DNA of 64,000 nucleotides from Fen-1254 sp963769605 (GCA_963769605.1 CAVYML010000003.1:1-64000), one strand, 5' to 3'. Positions 47,859 through 57,596 are shown, counted from the first letter of the stretch. The notes: generated by a model from the sequence alone, not told the origin. Numbers and translations: made by a program.

Positions 47859-49520
47859 TCACTCGATTCTGTCGTCATCCCGGATTTGAACGCGGCGAAT
47901 TTTTCCGCTTATGGTTTTGGGAAGTTCGGCTACAAATTCTACGATGCGCGGATATTTATACGGAGCAGTGACTTTTTTAACATGTTCCTGCAGGATGCGT
48001 GCAAGATCATCGCTTGCCGTGTAATTCTTTGAAAGTACAACCGTAGCTTTGACAATTTGTCCCCGATCCTCATCGGGAACCGCCGTGATGGCGCATTCCA
48101 GAACTGCAGGATGTTCCAGCAAAGCGCTTTCCACTTCGAACGGTCCTATGCGGTAGCCGGAGCTTTTTATAATATCGTCCGCTCTGCCGACAAACCAGTA
48201 ATAGCCGTCTTCATCTCTCCACGCCATATCGCCTGTGTAATACACGTTGTCATGCCATACTTTTTTAGTGAGAGCTTCGTCGCGATAATACTCTTGGAAC
48301 ATTCCGGGCGGTATTCTTTTACCGGTATAAACGACAATTTGACCTTCTTCACCGACGTCGCACGGTTTGCCTTGATCGTTGACAATGTCGATGTCGTATC
48401 CGGGTGATGGTTTTCCCATCGAACCCGGTTTGGGAGTCATCCACGGATACGTTGCAACACAAACGGTCAATTCCGTTTGCCCGTATCCTTCCATCAAGCG
48501 AATGCCTGTAGCGTCCAAAAATTGTTTGTAAACTTCCGGATTCAACGGCTCTCCCGCTACGACGCAGTACTTTAAATTGCTCAGATCGTACTTGGACAAA
48601 TCTTCTTTGATAAGAAATCGATAGATGGTCGGCGGAGCGCAAAATGTAGTGACCTTATGCTTCACGATAACGTCCATCATTCTTTTCGGAACGAACCTGT
48701 CGTAGTCGAATGTCATGATGGCGCTGCCGGCAAACCATTGTCCGTAAATTTTTCCCCATACCGCCTTCGCCCATCCGGTATCGGCAACGGTCAGGTGCCG
48801 CCCGTTGTCCTGGACATTCTGCCAGTATTTTGCAGTCATAATATGTCCGAGGGGATAGGTAAAGTCATGCCTGACCATCTTGGGCATTCCGGTCGTGCCG
48901 GATGTGAAATACAGGAGCATCATGTCTTCGTTTTTCGGCAGCAGTTTTTCGGATGGTTTTGGAAACAAAGCCGGAGCCTTTTCCATTGCTTCCGTAAAAT
49001 TAATCCATCCCTTGCGCGAAGTTCCGATGAGAGCTAAATGCTTAAGAGTCGGCGATTTCGGCAGTGCATCTTCGATGTGCTTGATCACTTCTTCTTCCGC
49101 AACGGAAACGATCATTTTGATGTCCGCAGCATTGTTGCGGTACATGATGTCCTTAGCGGTCAGCAGATGCGTTGCCGGTATCGTGGCTGCTCCGATTTTA
49201 TGGAGGGCGAGAATGCAAAACCAGAATTCATACCGGCGTTTTAAAACCAGCATCACCGGATCGCCTTTGCCGATGCCGAGCGAGGTAAAAACATTCGCAG
49301 CTCTATCGCTGTATTCCTTCATTTGTGCGAATGTAAATATCCGTTCTTCGCCGTCATCGTTGCACCAAACCATGGCGATTTTTCCGGGCTGTTCTTTTGC
49401 AAAGACATCCACGACATCGTAGGCGAAATTGAATCGATCGGGGGTATTGACCGCATAGGTCTCGGCGAATTCTTCATAGGAGGAGAATTGCCGGCGTACA
49501 AGATATTTATCGAGCATCAT
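47859..49520 (-). CDS. AMP-forming acyl-CoA synthetase
   Basis: A 553-residue ANL-superfamily enzyme that activates a carboxylic acid with ATP and transfers it to CoA. The ATP/AMP loop is LLYFTSGTTGMPKMV (around residue 190). The hinge motif is YYWFVGRADDIIKSSGYRIG and the C-terminal catalytic lysine lies in KTISGKIRRVQ. The sequence is of the acetyl/medium-chain type; the exact acid is unknown. It is the second gene of a pair: its start overlaps the stop of the cupin regulator upstream by 4 nt. Such pairs are common, and the regulator may sense the acyl substrate. Confidence 0.9.
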   Translation of the reverse strand: MMLDKYLVRRQFSSYEEFAETYAVNTPDRFNFAYDVVDVFAKEQPGKIAMVWCNDDGEERIFTFAQMKEYSDRAANVFTSLGIGKGDPVMLVLKRRYEFWFCILALHKIGAATIPATHLLTAKDIMYRNNAADIKMIVSVAEEEVIKHIEDALPKSPTLKHLALIGTSRKGWINFTEAMEKAPALFPKPSEKLLPKNEDMMLLYFTSGTTGMPKMVRHDFTYPLGHIMTAKYWQNVQDNGRHLTVADTGWAKAVWGKIYGQWFAGSAIMTFDYDRFVPKRMMDVIVKHKVTTFCAPPTIYRFLIKEDLSKYDLSNLKYCVVAGEPLNPEVYKQFLDATGIRLMEGYGQTELTVCVATYPWMTPKPGSMGKPSPGYDIDIVNDQGKPCDVGEEGQIVVYTGKRIPPGMFQEYYRDEALTKKVWHDNVYYTGDMAWRDEDGYYWFVGRADDIIKSSGYRIGPFEVESALLEHPAVLECAITAVPDEDRGQIVKATVVLSKNYTASDDLARILQEHVKKVTAPYKYPRIVEFVAELPKTISGKIRRVQIRDDDRIE

Positions 49521-50095
49521 GCAGAGGTTCCTTTCGTTTCCGGAAAGACGATTGCTAAAAATTTTACTTTTGATCCGCCGACGGCTTTCATGGCGTGTTG
49601 ATAACCCGAATCATAATAAATGGAGTCGCCTTCATTAAGAACGATCTCGTGTCCGTCGACGACGATTTTCATAGTTCCCTCAAGAACATAATTGAATTCG
49701 TGTCCCCCGTGGGTGCTGAATTCGAGAGGAGCATTTTCACTTTCCGGGTCGATGCTCACCATGAACGGTTCCGCTTTTTTATTGATAAAATTTGCGGCAA
49801 GATTTTCATAGTGATATTGCCGTCGTCTTTCAACTTCCAGTCCCTTGCCTTTCCGCACGACACAATAAACATGAAGTCTCGGATTGTCGCCGCTGAGAAT
49901 AGCGGAAAGCTCCACCTTGTGCGTCTTGGCCACCTCGAAGAGAAAACTGACCGGTATATCGACCGTTCCGCTTTCATATTCAAGATATTGTTCAACCGGA
50001 ATTCCTAGTTCCTTTGCCATTCCCTGGGGAGATAAGCCCGCAATTTCACGGAGCCCTTTAATTCGTTCGACGATCGGCTGGATATGTTCGGTCAT
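49517..50095 (-). CDS. XRE-type regulator with C-terminal cupin domain
   Basis: A 192-residue transcription factor. The helix-turn-helix spans about residues 8-65 (IKGLREIAGLSPQGMAKELG and the following EYESG). A cupin barrel follows at about 110-185 (STHGGHEFNYVLEGTMKIVV, then LNEGDSIYYDSGYQHAMKA), with histidines in places that usually hold a metal or ligand. It is coupled to an acyl-CoA synthetase, so it probably controls that operon in response to a small molecule. A 43-bp promoter-like module lies 43 nt upstream. Confidence 0.9.
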   Translation of the reverse strand: MTEHIQPIVERIKGLREIAGLSPQGMAKELGIPVEQYLEYESGTVDIPVSFLFEVAKTHKVELSAILSGDNPRLHVYCVVRKGKGLEVERRRQYHYENLAANFINKKAEPFMVSIDPESENAPLEFSTHGGHEFNYVLEGTMKIVVDGHEIVLNEGDSIYYDSGYQHAMKAVGGSKVKFLAIVFPETKGTSA

Positions 50096-50138
50096 AACTC
50101 TTGACCTTTCTCTATGTGTTTTTAATACTGCGGATTCT

Positions 50139-50181
50139 GACGTGATTTACTATATTAAAGCATTCTCGGGAAAAAAACAAG
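50139..50181 (-). promoter_or_regulatory. Promoter-like 43-bp module, copy 1
   Basis: On the minus strand it reads CTTGTTTTTTTCCCGAGAAT and then GCTTTAATATAGTAAAT, with TATAGT as a possible -10. It matches the module at 51982-52024 at 38 of 43 positions. It lies 43 nt before the XRE-cupin start. Confidence 0.55.
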
Positions 50182-50444
50182 AGCGGTAAAATAAGATTTT
50201 AGCCGGAATGATGCCGGCTGCATACTCTCGGCATCCTCTTTAACCACCCGCTGTAGCCGACACCGCCTTCCTGCGGCGGGCAAGCTGGTGTCGGATTTCT
50301 CTCCGTGACCATCCCGAAAACATCTTCGACATTTCCGGGACAAGCTCTCGATAATATTTAGCAATATTCTCGGGACAAGCCGGTCGCGGCTACAGAATAA
50401 TATTGGACGCTGAGCAATTACAATATTACTTACTTGATGCGGCG
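50182..50444. repeat. Dispersed hairpin repeats between the AAA gene and the cupin operon
   Basis: This gene-free stretch contains a hairpin with arms CCGACACC (near 50248) and GGTGTCGG (near 50290) enclosing CCTGCGGCGGG. It also has a second element at 50345-50394 built on an imperfect palindrome CGATAATATTTAGCAATATT and ending CGCGGCTACA. The second element recurs at 53278-53326. No coding sequence is supported. Confidence 0.6.
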
Positions 50445-51920
50445 CTAATTTGCCGGCACAGTTCTCTCTGCAGCCCAGTCACGCAGCGCTGAAATTTGTT
50501 CTTCCATGAGAACGGACAGCGGGCGAGTAGCTCGTATTTCAGCCAGCAAAATTTCATCGGTAAGGTTTCCGGACCCGCCGGCCATTGAGTACAAACCCGA
50601 GACAAGCGCCTGTTCGATTTCAGCTCCGGAAAAACCTTCGGCCGCTTGAGCCAGATCGGCTATATCATATTTTTTAGGATCGAATCCCCGTTTTTGCAGA
50701 TGGATTGAAAAAATTTCTTTCCGCATCTCTTCATCCGGAAGGTCTACAAAAAACACTTCATCAAACCTTCCTTTGCGCATAAGTTCAGGCGGAAGGTTTT
50801 TAATATTATTTGCAGTCGCAACTACGAACACCGACCCTTTTCTTTCCGCCATCCATGTCAGCAAGGTTCCCAGAACGCGCTGCGATAATCCGCCGTCATG
50901 TCCATCTTCCGGGGATATTCCTTTTTCAATTTCATCGATCCAGAGCACGCACGGCGACATGCGCTCTGCCATTTTTAACGAGTCTCTGGTCTTCCGTTCT
51001 GTTTCGCCGATGTACTTATCGAAGAGCGTACCTATGTCGAGTCTCAAGAGGGGAATTTCCCATGTGCCGGCAACCGCTTTTGCCGCAAGACTTTTTCCGC
51101 ATCCCTGGACTCCAAGAAGAAGAATGCCTTTTGGGACGTCCAAGCCCGGCACCGATTTATCTCCCAGAAAAATCCTCTGACGTTTTTGGAACCAGGCTTT
51201 CAAATTTGCAAATCCGCCTATTTGAGATAATTGGGATGTGTCGCATTCATACGATAAAACGCTGTTTTGTTTTATTGCGTCATATTTAAGCTTGCCGATT
51301 CCTGCAATTTGACCGTTCTTATCGGACTTTCTCAGTGTTTGCATCACCGCTTTTTTGACTTCCGTTGTCGAAAGGCCGCATAAGACCCGGGACATTTTCC
51401 GGATGTCATCATCATTCAAACTTGACGCCTGGCCGTTATTCTGAATAGACCAGTTTTTCAATTGGGATCGGATGATCTTCTCAATAATATCCCGGTTCGG
51501 AAGTTCCAGTTCAAAATTTGCAGCGAAGGAATTCAATTCAGCGGGCAGATCGAACTTTGCACTAAGAAAAATCAAAATTTGCTGGTACCGGTAGGTCTGC
51601 AATGCAATTTCTTTTATTAATCGAATATTTTTAGGATCGTTCATGAAAGGATGGAAATCCAGCAAAAGGAATATTCCCGGATTTTTCAAATTCCAAACGT
51701 AGTGCAGCAATTCCGGCGGATCTTGATAACCTTCATCGGCCTGCTGCATGTTATTCGACAGTGTAAGTCCTTCAACGACACTCCATCTATAAAAATTTTG
51801 CTTAAGGTGCAATGCCGCATAGCGGATCAATTCACACGCACGGACTTCGTCTTCTGTTTCGACAATAATCATCGGAGTACGAGATTTTATTAGCGTGATA
51901 AGATCGTTAAGATCGTTCAT
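50445..51920 (-). CDS. Ycf46-like AAA+ ATPase
   Basis: A 491-residue protein resembling the Ycf46 family of AAA ATPases. An inactive-looking N-terminal AAA-like half (residues 1-200, with IFLLLDFHPFMNDPKNIRLI) precedes a complete AAA domain: Walker A GVQGCGKSLAAKAVA (about 268), Walker B CVLWIDEIEKG (about 325), sensor FVVATANNIKNLPPELMRKG and arginine finger GRFDE. The family has a regulatory role in cyanobacteria; here the role is unknown. A promoter-like module shared with the cupin operon lies 61 nt upstream. Confidence 0.85.
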   Translation of the reverse strand: MNDLNDLITLIKSRTPMIIVETEDEVRACELIRYAALHLKQNFYRWSVVEGLTLSNNMQQADEGYQDPPELLHYVWNLKNPGIFLLLDFHPFMNDPKNIRLIKEIALQTYRYQQILIFLSAKFDLPAELNSFAANFELELPNRDIIEKIIRSQLKNWSIQNNGQASSLNDDDIRKMSRVLCGLSTTEVKKAVMQTLRKSDKNGQIAGIGKLKYDAIKQNSVLSYECDTSQLSQIGGFANLKAWFQKRQRIFLGDKSVPGLDVPKGILLLGVQGCGKSLAAKAVAGTWEIPLLRLDIGTLFDKYIGETERKTRDSLKMAERMSPCVLWIDEIEKGISPEDGHDGGLSQRVLGTLLTWMAERKGSVFVVATANNIKNLPPELMRKGRFDEVFFVDLPDEEMRKEIFSIHLQKRGFDPKKYDIADLAQAAEGFSGAEIEQALVSGLYSMAGGSGNLTDEILLAEIRATRPLSVLMEEQISALRDWAAERTVPAN

Positions 51921-51981
51921 AATTCATCAAGAAATAATAATTGTGTTGTGTGTCTTTATGTTATTGAAAAATCGTAAGGGC

Positions 51982-52024
51982 GACGTGCTTTATTATATTA
52001 AAGCATTCTGTGGAAAGAAACAAG
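51982..52024 (-). promoter_or_regulatory. Promoter-like 43-bp module, copy 2
   Basis: On the minus strand it reads CTTGTTTCTTTCCACAGAAT and then GCTTTAATATAATAAAG, with a perfect TATAAT. Copy 1 at 50139-50181 differs at five positions. It lies 61 nt before the AAA ATPase start. Confidence 0.6.
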
Positions 52025-52050
52025 TAGGGGTGGTACGTGATGCCGTGGGG

Positions 52051-52188
52051 AGTTCTTGGTTCTTAGTTCGTGGTGCTTGGTTCGTAGTGCTTCGTTCGTG
52101 GTTTACCAAGAACTTCTTTTTACCATTTACAGTTCGAAATTTCTCCCGTAATCGACAATTCGCAATCGTCAATCCGCAATTGTCAATT
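52051..52188. repeat. Quasi-repetitive filler downstream of the aldo/keto reductase
   Basis: Degenerate GTTCTTGGTTCTTAGTTCG words, then CAATTCGCAATCGTCAATCCG words, fill the 3' flank of the reductase gene and reach its stop codon. The composition matches the filler at 13991 and 58350. Confidence 0.65.
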
Positions 52189-53174
52189 TATTTATTCACC
52201 GATCCCATCGACCGTTCCGGATACCGCAGGCCTGCGGCGGATCCGGCAGGAAGCGCCGCATTCAGGCGGGAAACATCTTTTTCTGTCAAATGAAGATTTA
52301 TTGCTTCTAAGTTTTCCTCAAGATATCTTCTTTTCTTTGTTCCCGGTATCGGAACGATATCGTTTCCCTGCGCAAGCAGCCATGCAAGCGCCAACTGCGC
52401 CGGAGTACATTGCTTTTCCTGTGCAATCAATTCCACATGCTTGAATAATTCAAGGTTATGAACAAAATTTTCTCCCTGGAAGCGCGGGCTATTGCGCCGG
52501 AAATCGTCATTGGCAAGATCTGTTGCATTTTTAAAAGCCCCCGTAAAAAATCCCCGGCCGAGAGGACTGTAGGGAATAAATGTAATTCCTAATTCACGGC
52601 ATGTGGGTAAAATTTCCGCTTCTACATCCCGCGTCCAGAGAGAATATTCCGTCTGCAGGGCTGCAATGGGATGAACTTTATACGCGCGGCGGATGGTCGC
52701 AGGGGCGGCTTCGGACATTCCGAGATATTTTACTTTTCCCTCTTTTACGAGGTCCGCCATTGTTCCGATCGTTTCCTCTATCGGAACCTGAGGATCGACG
52801 CGGTGCTGATAATAAAGATCGATGTAATCGGTCCGGAGCCGCAGCAGGCTGGCATCGCATGAAGAGCGGACATATTCTGGACGCCCGTTGACGCCGAGAA
52901 AACTTCCGTCCTTGCCGCGCACGTTTCCGAATTTAGTTGCAAGAATAATATTGCTTCGATCTGTGCGCAGAGCCTGACCGACAAGCTCCTCATTTTTTCC
53001 GATCCCGTACATATCGGCGGTGTCGAAAAAATTCAAACCCAATTCGATAGCGCGGTGAATTGTTGCGACCGATTCATCGTCGTTTTGGCCGCCGTAAAAT
53101 TCAGACATGCCCATGCAGCCAAGTCCGAGCGCTGAAATTTTTGGTCCGTTTTTTCCGAGTGTTCTGTATTCCAT
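52188..53174 (-). CDS. Aldo/keto reductase
   Basis: A 328-residue NADPH-dependent oxidoreductase. The catalytic tetrad of the family is visible: Asp and Tyr in FFDTADMYGIGKNEELVG, Lys in ILATKFGNV and His in YYQHRVDP. The cofactor segment IPFIPYSPLGRG-like reads ITFIPYSPLGRGFFTG. It belongs to the YhdN/AKR11-13-like group of broad-range reductases. The substrate cannot be predicted. It stands alone between repeat-rich spacers. Confidence 0.93.
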   Translation of the reverse strand: MEYRTLGKNGPKISALGLGCMGMSEFYGGQNDDESVATIHRAIELGLNFFDTADMYGIGKNEELVGQALRTDRSNIILATKFGNVRGKDGSFLGVNGRPEYVRSSCDASLLRLRTDYIDLYYQHRVDPQVPIEETIGTMADLVKEGKVKYLGMSEAAPATIRRAYKVHPIAALQTEYSLWTRDVEAEILPTCRELGITFIPYSPLGRGFFTGAFKNATDLANDDFRRNSPRFQGENFVHNLELFKHVELIAQEKQCTPAQLALAWLLAQGNDIVPIPGTKKRRYLEENLEAINLHLTEKDVSRLNAALPAGSAAGLRYPERSMGSVNK

Positions 53175-53603
53175 GGTGTATTCCTTTGAAAAACCGATGA
53201 AATCGTTGAATGAATTTTCAATTTTCTCTTGCGCTGCGTCTGTTTAGCCTGCTGACTTTCGAAGCGCCCGCGACGACCTCCCGATAATATTTAACAATAT
53301 TCTCGGGACAAGCTGTCGCGGCTACAAAAGACTTCGAATATCAAGAACATTCTGATTAATTGCGTGTCTTTTCAAATCGACAGCCGTACACCTACAACAC
53401 GTACAAACTTTCTTCTGTTCCCCCGTTTGCTTCTTCCAATTGGCAATTGACAATGGGTAATTTCTTCGGACAGTTTTCAGTTTACATGATATTGCTTTCC
53501 ATAAAGATTCCTGCTATCGCAGGAAAACATTATTAGGCCTCCGGCTGCGATTTCTTCATCCCGTCTTCTTCATTCTAAATTCTGGATTCTGAATTCTGGA
53601 TTC
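53175..53603. repeat. Repeat-rich spacer before the efflux operon 3' end
   Basis: A 429-nt stretch with no gene. It holds the AATATT hairpin element at 53278-53326 (second copy of 50345-50394). A 65-bp element at 53484-53548 contains the hairpin TTCCTGC-TATC-GCAGGAA and GGCCTCCGGCTGC; a second copy is at 58378-58443. The last part is filler of GGATTCTGAATTCTGGATTC type at 53565-53612, which runs up to the tolC stop. Confidence 0.65.
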
Positions 53604-54893
53604 TTAATTCTGCAAAAGGGTTCCCGTCGCTTGCTGTAAATTGTATTTGCTGATTGTAAATTGAAATAACGCCTGCAAATTCGTTAGTTTTGCCTCCGAT
53701 TCTGCTGTTTCCGCATCGAGCAAATCGAGATTCGTTAGCGAACCCGTTTCGTACTTCGTGCGGGCAAGGATAACAGCTTCATATGCTTGCTGCAATTGAA
53801 TTTTAGAAATTTCTACTTTTGTTTCGGTCGCATGAACATCCGCAATCGCTTGCTCAACTTCAGATCGAATTTGATTTGAAGTGTTGGAGGTATGTGCTTG
53901 TTCAGCTTCAAGCATTGCCCTCGATTCTTCAACTTGATGTCCGGATCGGTTACCATTAAAAATTGGAATAGCTGCAACAGCACCGATGGCCCAGTTTCCA
54001 CGCCATGCATCGAGATTCGGATAAAGGCCGTTCTTGATTCCATAATTGCCAAAAATATTTAACGATGGCAAATCATTCATTTCACTAAGTCGTTGCTGGA
54101 GAACAGCTGTCCTTTCTGCATCACGCGCAATTTTCATTTCTGTCCGCTTGCTTTGCGAAACGTTGATAAGAGAGTCATTATCAAGTGCAATATGTGTCTC
54201 GGAGAATGAACCAGAAATATTCAGCTGGGCGTTAGAAGCAACGCCAAGCAACTGGCGCAAAACGGAATACTGCTTTTCCGATGCATTCTGGATATCAACT
54301 TTTTGATTTTCTGCTGCCGCAACCCGTACTTTCGTGGTTAGCACATCATAATTCGTTGCCGAACCATCCGTCACACGCTTCTGAGTCACAACGAGGTGTT
54401 GCTTTAATGCGGAGATTTGTTCTTCTTGAACGCCAATACTGCTTTGAAGGAAAACAATAGTATAGAATGTCCTGATCGTTTGGAGCGCCAAGGACGTTCG
54501 TGTAAGATCAATTGCATCACGTGACGATTGAGTTCGCGATTGAGCAAGATCAATACCGGATCCTGTTTTCCCAAAATCATACACCGTATAATCGGCACTA
54601 ATGTGACCATCATAGTTGTTATCGGGAGCGAAAAAAAAGTTCTCTGTTCCAAACATAACTGAAGGGATTGGCCCAATACGAGTATATTGAGCGAGAGCGG
54701 AGATATTGGGGGCTTGTGCGCTTTTGGAAAGCGCTGTACGGGCCTCTGCTGCCCGTACGTTTGCTGCTGCCTGTTCCAGAGCCGGATGCGTCTTGAGAAC
54801 CTGTTGAACCGCGCGTTCTACGGTTAATGTATCCTGCGCGAATGATGTCTGCAGTAGTAATCCTATGCTTAGACCGAATAAATATTTTTTCAT
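53604..54893 (-). CDS. TolC-family outer-membrane efflux protein
   Basis: A 429-residue exported protein with a signal peptide ending near SFAQ|DTLT. Two long repeated halves of coiled coil with short strand loops are seen, e.g. AVQQVLKTHPALEQAAANVR early and YETGSLTNLDLLDAETAESE late, the standard TolC layout. It is the last gene of the tetR-hlyD-mfs-tolC operon and forms the outer-membrane exit for the pump encoded just upstream. Confidence 0.93.
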   Translation of the reverse strand: MKKYLFGLSIGLLLQTSFAQDTLTVERAVQQVLKTHPALEQAAANVRAAEARTALSKSAQAPNISALAQYTRIGPIPSVMFGTENFFFAPDNNYDGHISADYTVYDFGKTGSGIDLAQSRTQSSRDAIDLTRTSLALQTIRTFYTIVFLQSSIGVQEEQISALKQHLVVTQKRVTDGSATNYDVLTTKVRVAAAENQKVDIQNASEKQYSVLRQLLGVASNAQLNISGSFSETHIALDNDSLINVSQSKRTEMKIARDAERTAVLQQRLSEMNDLPSLNIFGNYGIKNGLYPNLDAWRGNWAIGAVAAIPIFNGNRSGHQVEESRAMLEAEQAHTSNTSNQIRSEVEQAIADVHATETKVEISKIQLQQAYEAVILARTKYETGSLTNLDLLDAETAESEAKLTNLQALFQFTISKYNLQQATGTLLQN

Positions 54894-54909
54894 AAAGTTT
54901 CCGATAAAA

Positions 54910-56529
54910 TTAATCTATTGCTATGGGCTTTTCCCCGTACGATTTTTTCTTGTAGCGCAAGAAGAGTACGGGAATTGTAGCTGCAAGCGTAATGAATGAA
55001 GCAGTAAGGAACACATCGCCGACTGCTTTGACGAATGATTGTGTTGCAATATGGGATGCGATGAGCGCCTGCGCCCGCATGGCGGCAAGAGCTTGATTTC
55101 CGGCAAGCGCATCCGAACTGAATCTTGTCAACCCGCGGACAACATTTTGAAATATTTCAGATTGCGAATTGACAACCTGCCCGTATATGGCATTATGATA
55201 AATCGTTCGTCGTGTCAACAGGGAACTCATAAAAGCTATACCGAAGCTTCCGCCGAGCTGGCGGATGATATTGTACAAGCCGGATGCCTGACCGGTTTTA
55301 TGGCGCGGAACGTTGGAAAGCGCCATCGTTGTCAACGGTGTAAAAATCATTCCCATTGCGAATCCGCGGATGTAAAGCGGAATCATAATCTGATGATGTT
55401 CGGAGAAAAGAGAGAGAGAACCATTGATCGACAGGCTGAACGCCAGGAGGACAAGTCCGCAGAATGAAGGAATTTTCGGATTGATCTTATCCGACAAAAA
55501 TCCGGCTATCGGAGCGGTCATCGCTTGCAGGAGTCCGACCGGCAGAAAAAGCGATCCGGCCTGAAATGCGGTATAGCCGAGAGAATTTTGAAGATACAGC
55601 GGAAGCAAAAATGTACTGCCGAACATGCCGAATCCAAAAATAAACAACACGCCGTTTGCGACTGTAAAATTAAAATCCTTGAACAGCGCCATTTCGATAA
55701 GCGGATGTTCGACCGTTGCTTCGGTGATAAGAAAGACAATAAGCGCCAGAGAGGAAATAATCAAACAAGTCACGATAAACGGCGACGTCCATCCGCCGGT
55801 GTTCCATTTAGCATTTGCATCGGTCAGCGATAGAAGGAGCGTGGTCAAAAATGTTGCCATAGAAATAAATCCGATAACATCAAAGCTGCGTACACGTTCT
55901 GTTTTATATTCGCGCTGGATTACATAAGTCGCAAAGAGTCCGATGATACCCACCGGAACATTGACGTTAAAAATAGAATTCCAGTTGATGTTGTCGATCA
56001 GATAACCCCCGATCATGGGTCCGAGCGAAACAGAAGCAGCCGCGGCTATGCCCCAAAATCCTAAAGCAAGCCCGCGCTGACGCGGTGGAAATTCGCGCGT
56101 TATAATCGCCATGCCTGTTGGCATAAGAAGTCCGGCGCCTGTTGCCTGTATAATGCGGGAGAGAATCAAGACATCTTCATTCCATGCCTGTCCGCAGAGG
56201 AACGAACCCAAGGTAAACATTGCAAGCGCTAAAAAATAAGTGCGCTTATAGCCGAAATGATCCGCAATCCATCCGGCGGTCGGAAGCATAACGGCAAAGA
56301 CAAGCATATATGCGGTGATAACCCACTCGACTTTATCCACGCTGATGCCGAATGCGGCCATCAATTTTGCCAGCGATACATCGACGATGGTGGCGTCTAA
56401 AACGGCCATAAATGTTCCGATCATGACGTTGGCAAGAACCCACCACTTATATGAACTATGCTCGTGATGCAGGGAGGGAACGATGCGCACCGCTCCTCCG
56501 CGCAGACGGCGGAAAGGGAGAGGCGCCAT
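54910..56529 (-). CDS. DHA2-family MFS multidrug transporter (EmrB/QacA type)
   Basis: A 539-residue inner-membrane drug/proton antiporter with about 14 hydrophobic segments. Family motifs include FMAVLDATIVDVSLAKL in the first helix, the loop GWIADHFGYKRTYF and motif C-like GLALGFWGIAAAASVSLGPMIGG. The first 25 residues are hydrophilic and basic. The start overlaps the hlyD stop by one base (TAATG). With HlyD and TolC partners it makes a tripartite pump. Confidence 0.94.
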   Translation of the reverse strand: MAPLPFRRLRGGAVRIVPSLHHEHSSYKWWVLANVMIGTFMAVLDATIVDVSLAKLMAAFGISVDKVEWVITAYMLVFAVMLPTAGWIADHFGYKRTYFLALAMFTLGSFLCGQAWNEDVLILSRIIQATGAGLLMPTGMAIITREFPPRQRGLALGFWGIAAAASVSLGPMIGGYLIDNINWNSIFNVNVPVGIIGLFATYVIQREYKTERVRSFDVIGFISMATFLTTLLLSLTDANAKWNTGGWTSPFIVTCLIISSLALIVFLITEATVEHPLIEMALFKDFNFTVANGVLFIFGFGMFGSTFLLPLYLQNSLGYTAFQAGSLFLPVGLLQAMTAPIAGFLSDKINPKIPSFCGLVLLAFSLSINGSLSLFSEHHQIMIPLYIRGFAMGMIFTPLTTMALSNVPRHKTGQASGLYNIIRQLGGSFGIAFMSSLLTRRTIYHNAIYGQVVNSQSEIFQNVVRGLTRFSSDALAGNQALAAMRAQALIASHIATQSFVKAVGDVFLTASFITLAATIPVLFLRYKKKSYGEKPIAID

Positions 56530-57542
56530 TATCGAACCTTCACTCTCACTTCAACCGACATACCGGGTAAAAGACTCGCGCGCATTCCATTGCCGATAGA
56601 ATCCTGAGTGATGGAAATTTTTACCGGTACGCGCTGTGTGACTTTCGTGAAATTCCCGGAAGCGTTGTTGGGGGGAATAAGCGAAAACTGGGAAGCCGTA
56701 TTCGATCCTATGAGCAGAATGGTGCCGGAAAATTTCATTGACGGATATGTATCCACGTCCATTTCGGCTTTATCGCCTGCATGCAAATATGCGAGATTGG
56801 TTTCTTCCAGATTGGCGGTGACCCAGATATCCTTAACATCATAAACGGAAAAAATGGATTGACCCGGCTGCACAACATCGCCGGCAAGTACCCAGCGCTT
56901 GGAAACGACGCCGTTCATAGGCGCCTCGATGACAGTGTTCTTTAATTGTGTCTCAACGACGCCGAGCTGCGCCTGTGCAGTGGCGACCTGGGCATAGGCC
57001 AGATTGAGGCGTGCCTTTGCGGCTTCAAGTTCGTTCTGTGCGTGATCGAAATCTTCTTTTGGAATGATGCTCTGACGGAATTGCACGTCCGCGCGCTGAA
57101 AATCCGTTTGCGCCTTATCGAGGTTTACTTTTGAAACTTCAATATTTTGTTTTGCAAACGCGAGAGCAGCCTTCGTCTGTGCTTCCTGCGCACGCAAATC
57201 GCTGTCGTCCAACCGGACGAGAATCTCTCCCGCCTGAACGGTATCGCCTTCATCGGCATTGAGCTGATCGATGCGGCCAAGAATTTTTGAACTGACGGAA
57301 ACACGATTTCCGTCGATATATGCATCGTCCGTAGAAACGAAATCCCGCAGGTTGATATAATAGCGCCAGGCAAAAATAGCAATTGCCAGCACGACAAGAA
57401 AGAGAGGAACGACGACTTTGACATTTTTAAAGAGTGGTACGGTCTCAATCGATTCGTCTTCCGGGCTGTCGTCCGGCGGAACGGGCTGGCGGTTGATGTG
57501 TTCGGATGATTTTGAATCCGGATGCTGTTCAGTTTGACTCAT
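56529..57542 (-). CDS. HlyD/EmrA-family membrane fusion protein
   Basis: A 337-residue periplasmic adaptor with one N-terminal membrane helix (VVVPLFLVVLAIAIFAWRYY, about residues 50-70). Then come biotinyl-lipoyl-like halves (NADEGDTVQAGEILVRLDDS and IEAPMNGVVSKRWVLAGDVV) around a helical hairpin, and a beta-barrel part. An AAAGGA site lies 7 nt before the ATG. It links the MFS pump to TolC. Confidence 0.94.
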   Translation of the reverse strand: MSQTEQHPDSKSSEHINRQPVPPDDSPEDESIETVPLFKNVKVVVPLFLVVLAIAIFAWRYYINLRDFVSTDDAYIDGNRVSVSSKILGRIDQLNADEGDTVQAGEILVRLDDSDLRAQEAQTKAALAFAKQNIEVSKVNLDKAQTDFQRADVQFRQSIIPKEDFDHAQNELEAAKARLNLAYAQVATAQAQLGVVETQLKNTVIEAPMNGVVSKRWVLAGDVVQPGQSIFSVYDVKDIWVTANLEETNLAYLHAGDKAEMDVDTYPSMKFSGTILLIGSNTASQFSLIPPNNASGNFTKVTQRVPVKISITQDSIGNGMRASLLPGMSVEVRVKVR

Positions 57543-57575
57543 GGAACTATCCTTTCATAAAAAAATCAATTTTTT

Positions 57576-57596
57576 GTCCCCCTATATATGGGGGAC
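57576..57596. promoter_or_regulatory. Inverted repeat GTCCCCC-TATATAT-GGGGGAC between tetR and hlyD
   Basis: Perfect 7-bp arms flank a 7-nt AT centre in the 97-nt spacer. On the transcribed strand it is followed by A residues rather than T residues, so it does not look like a terminator. It may be a binding site for the TetR protein or a structure tuning expression of the pump genes. Confidence 0.5.
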
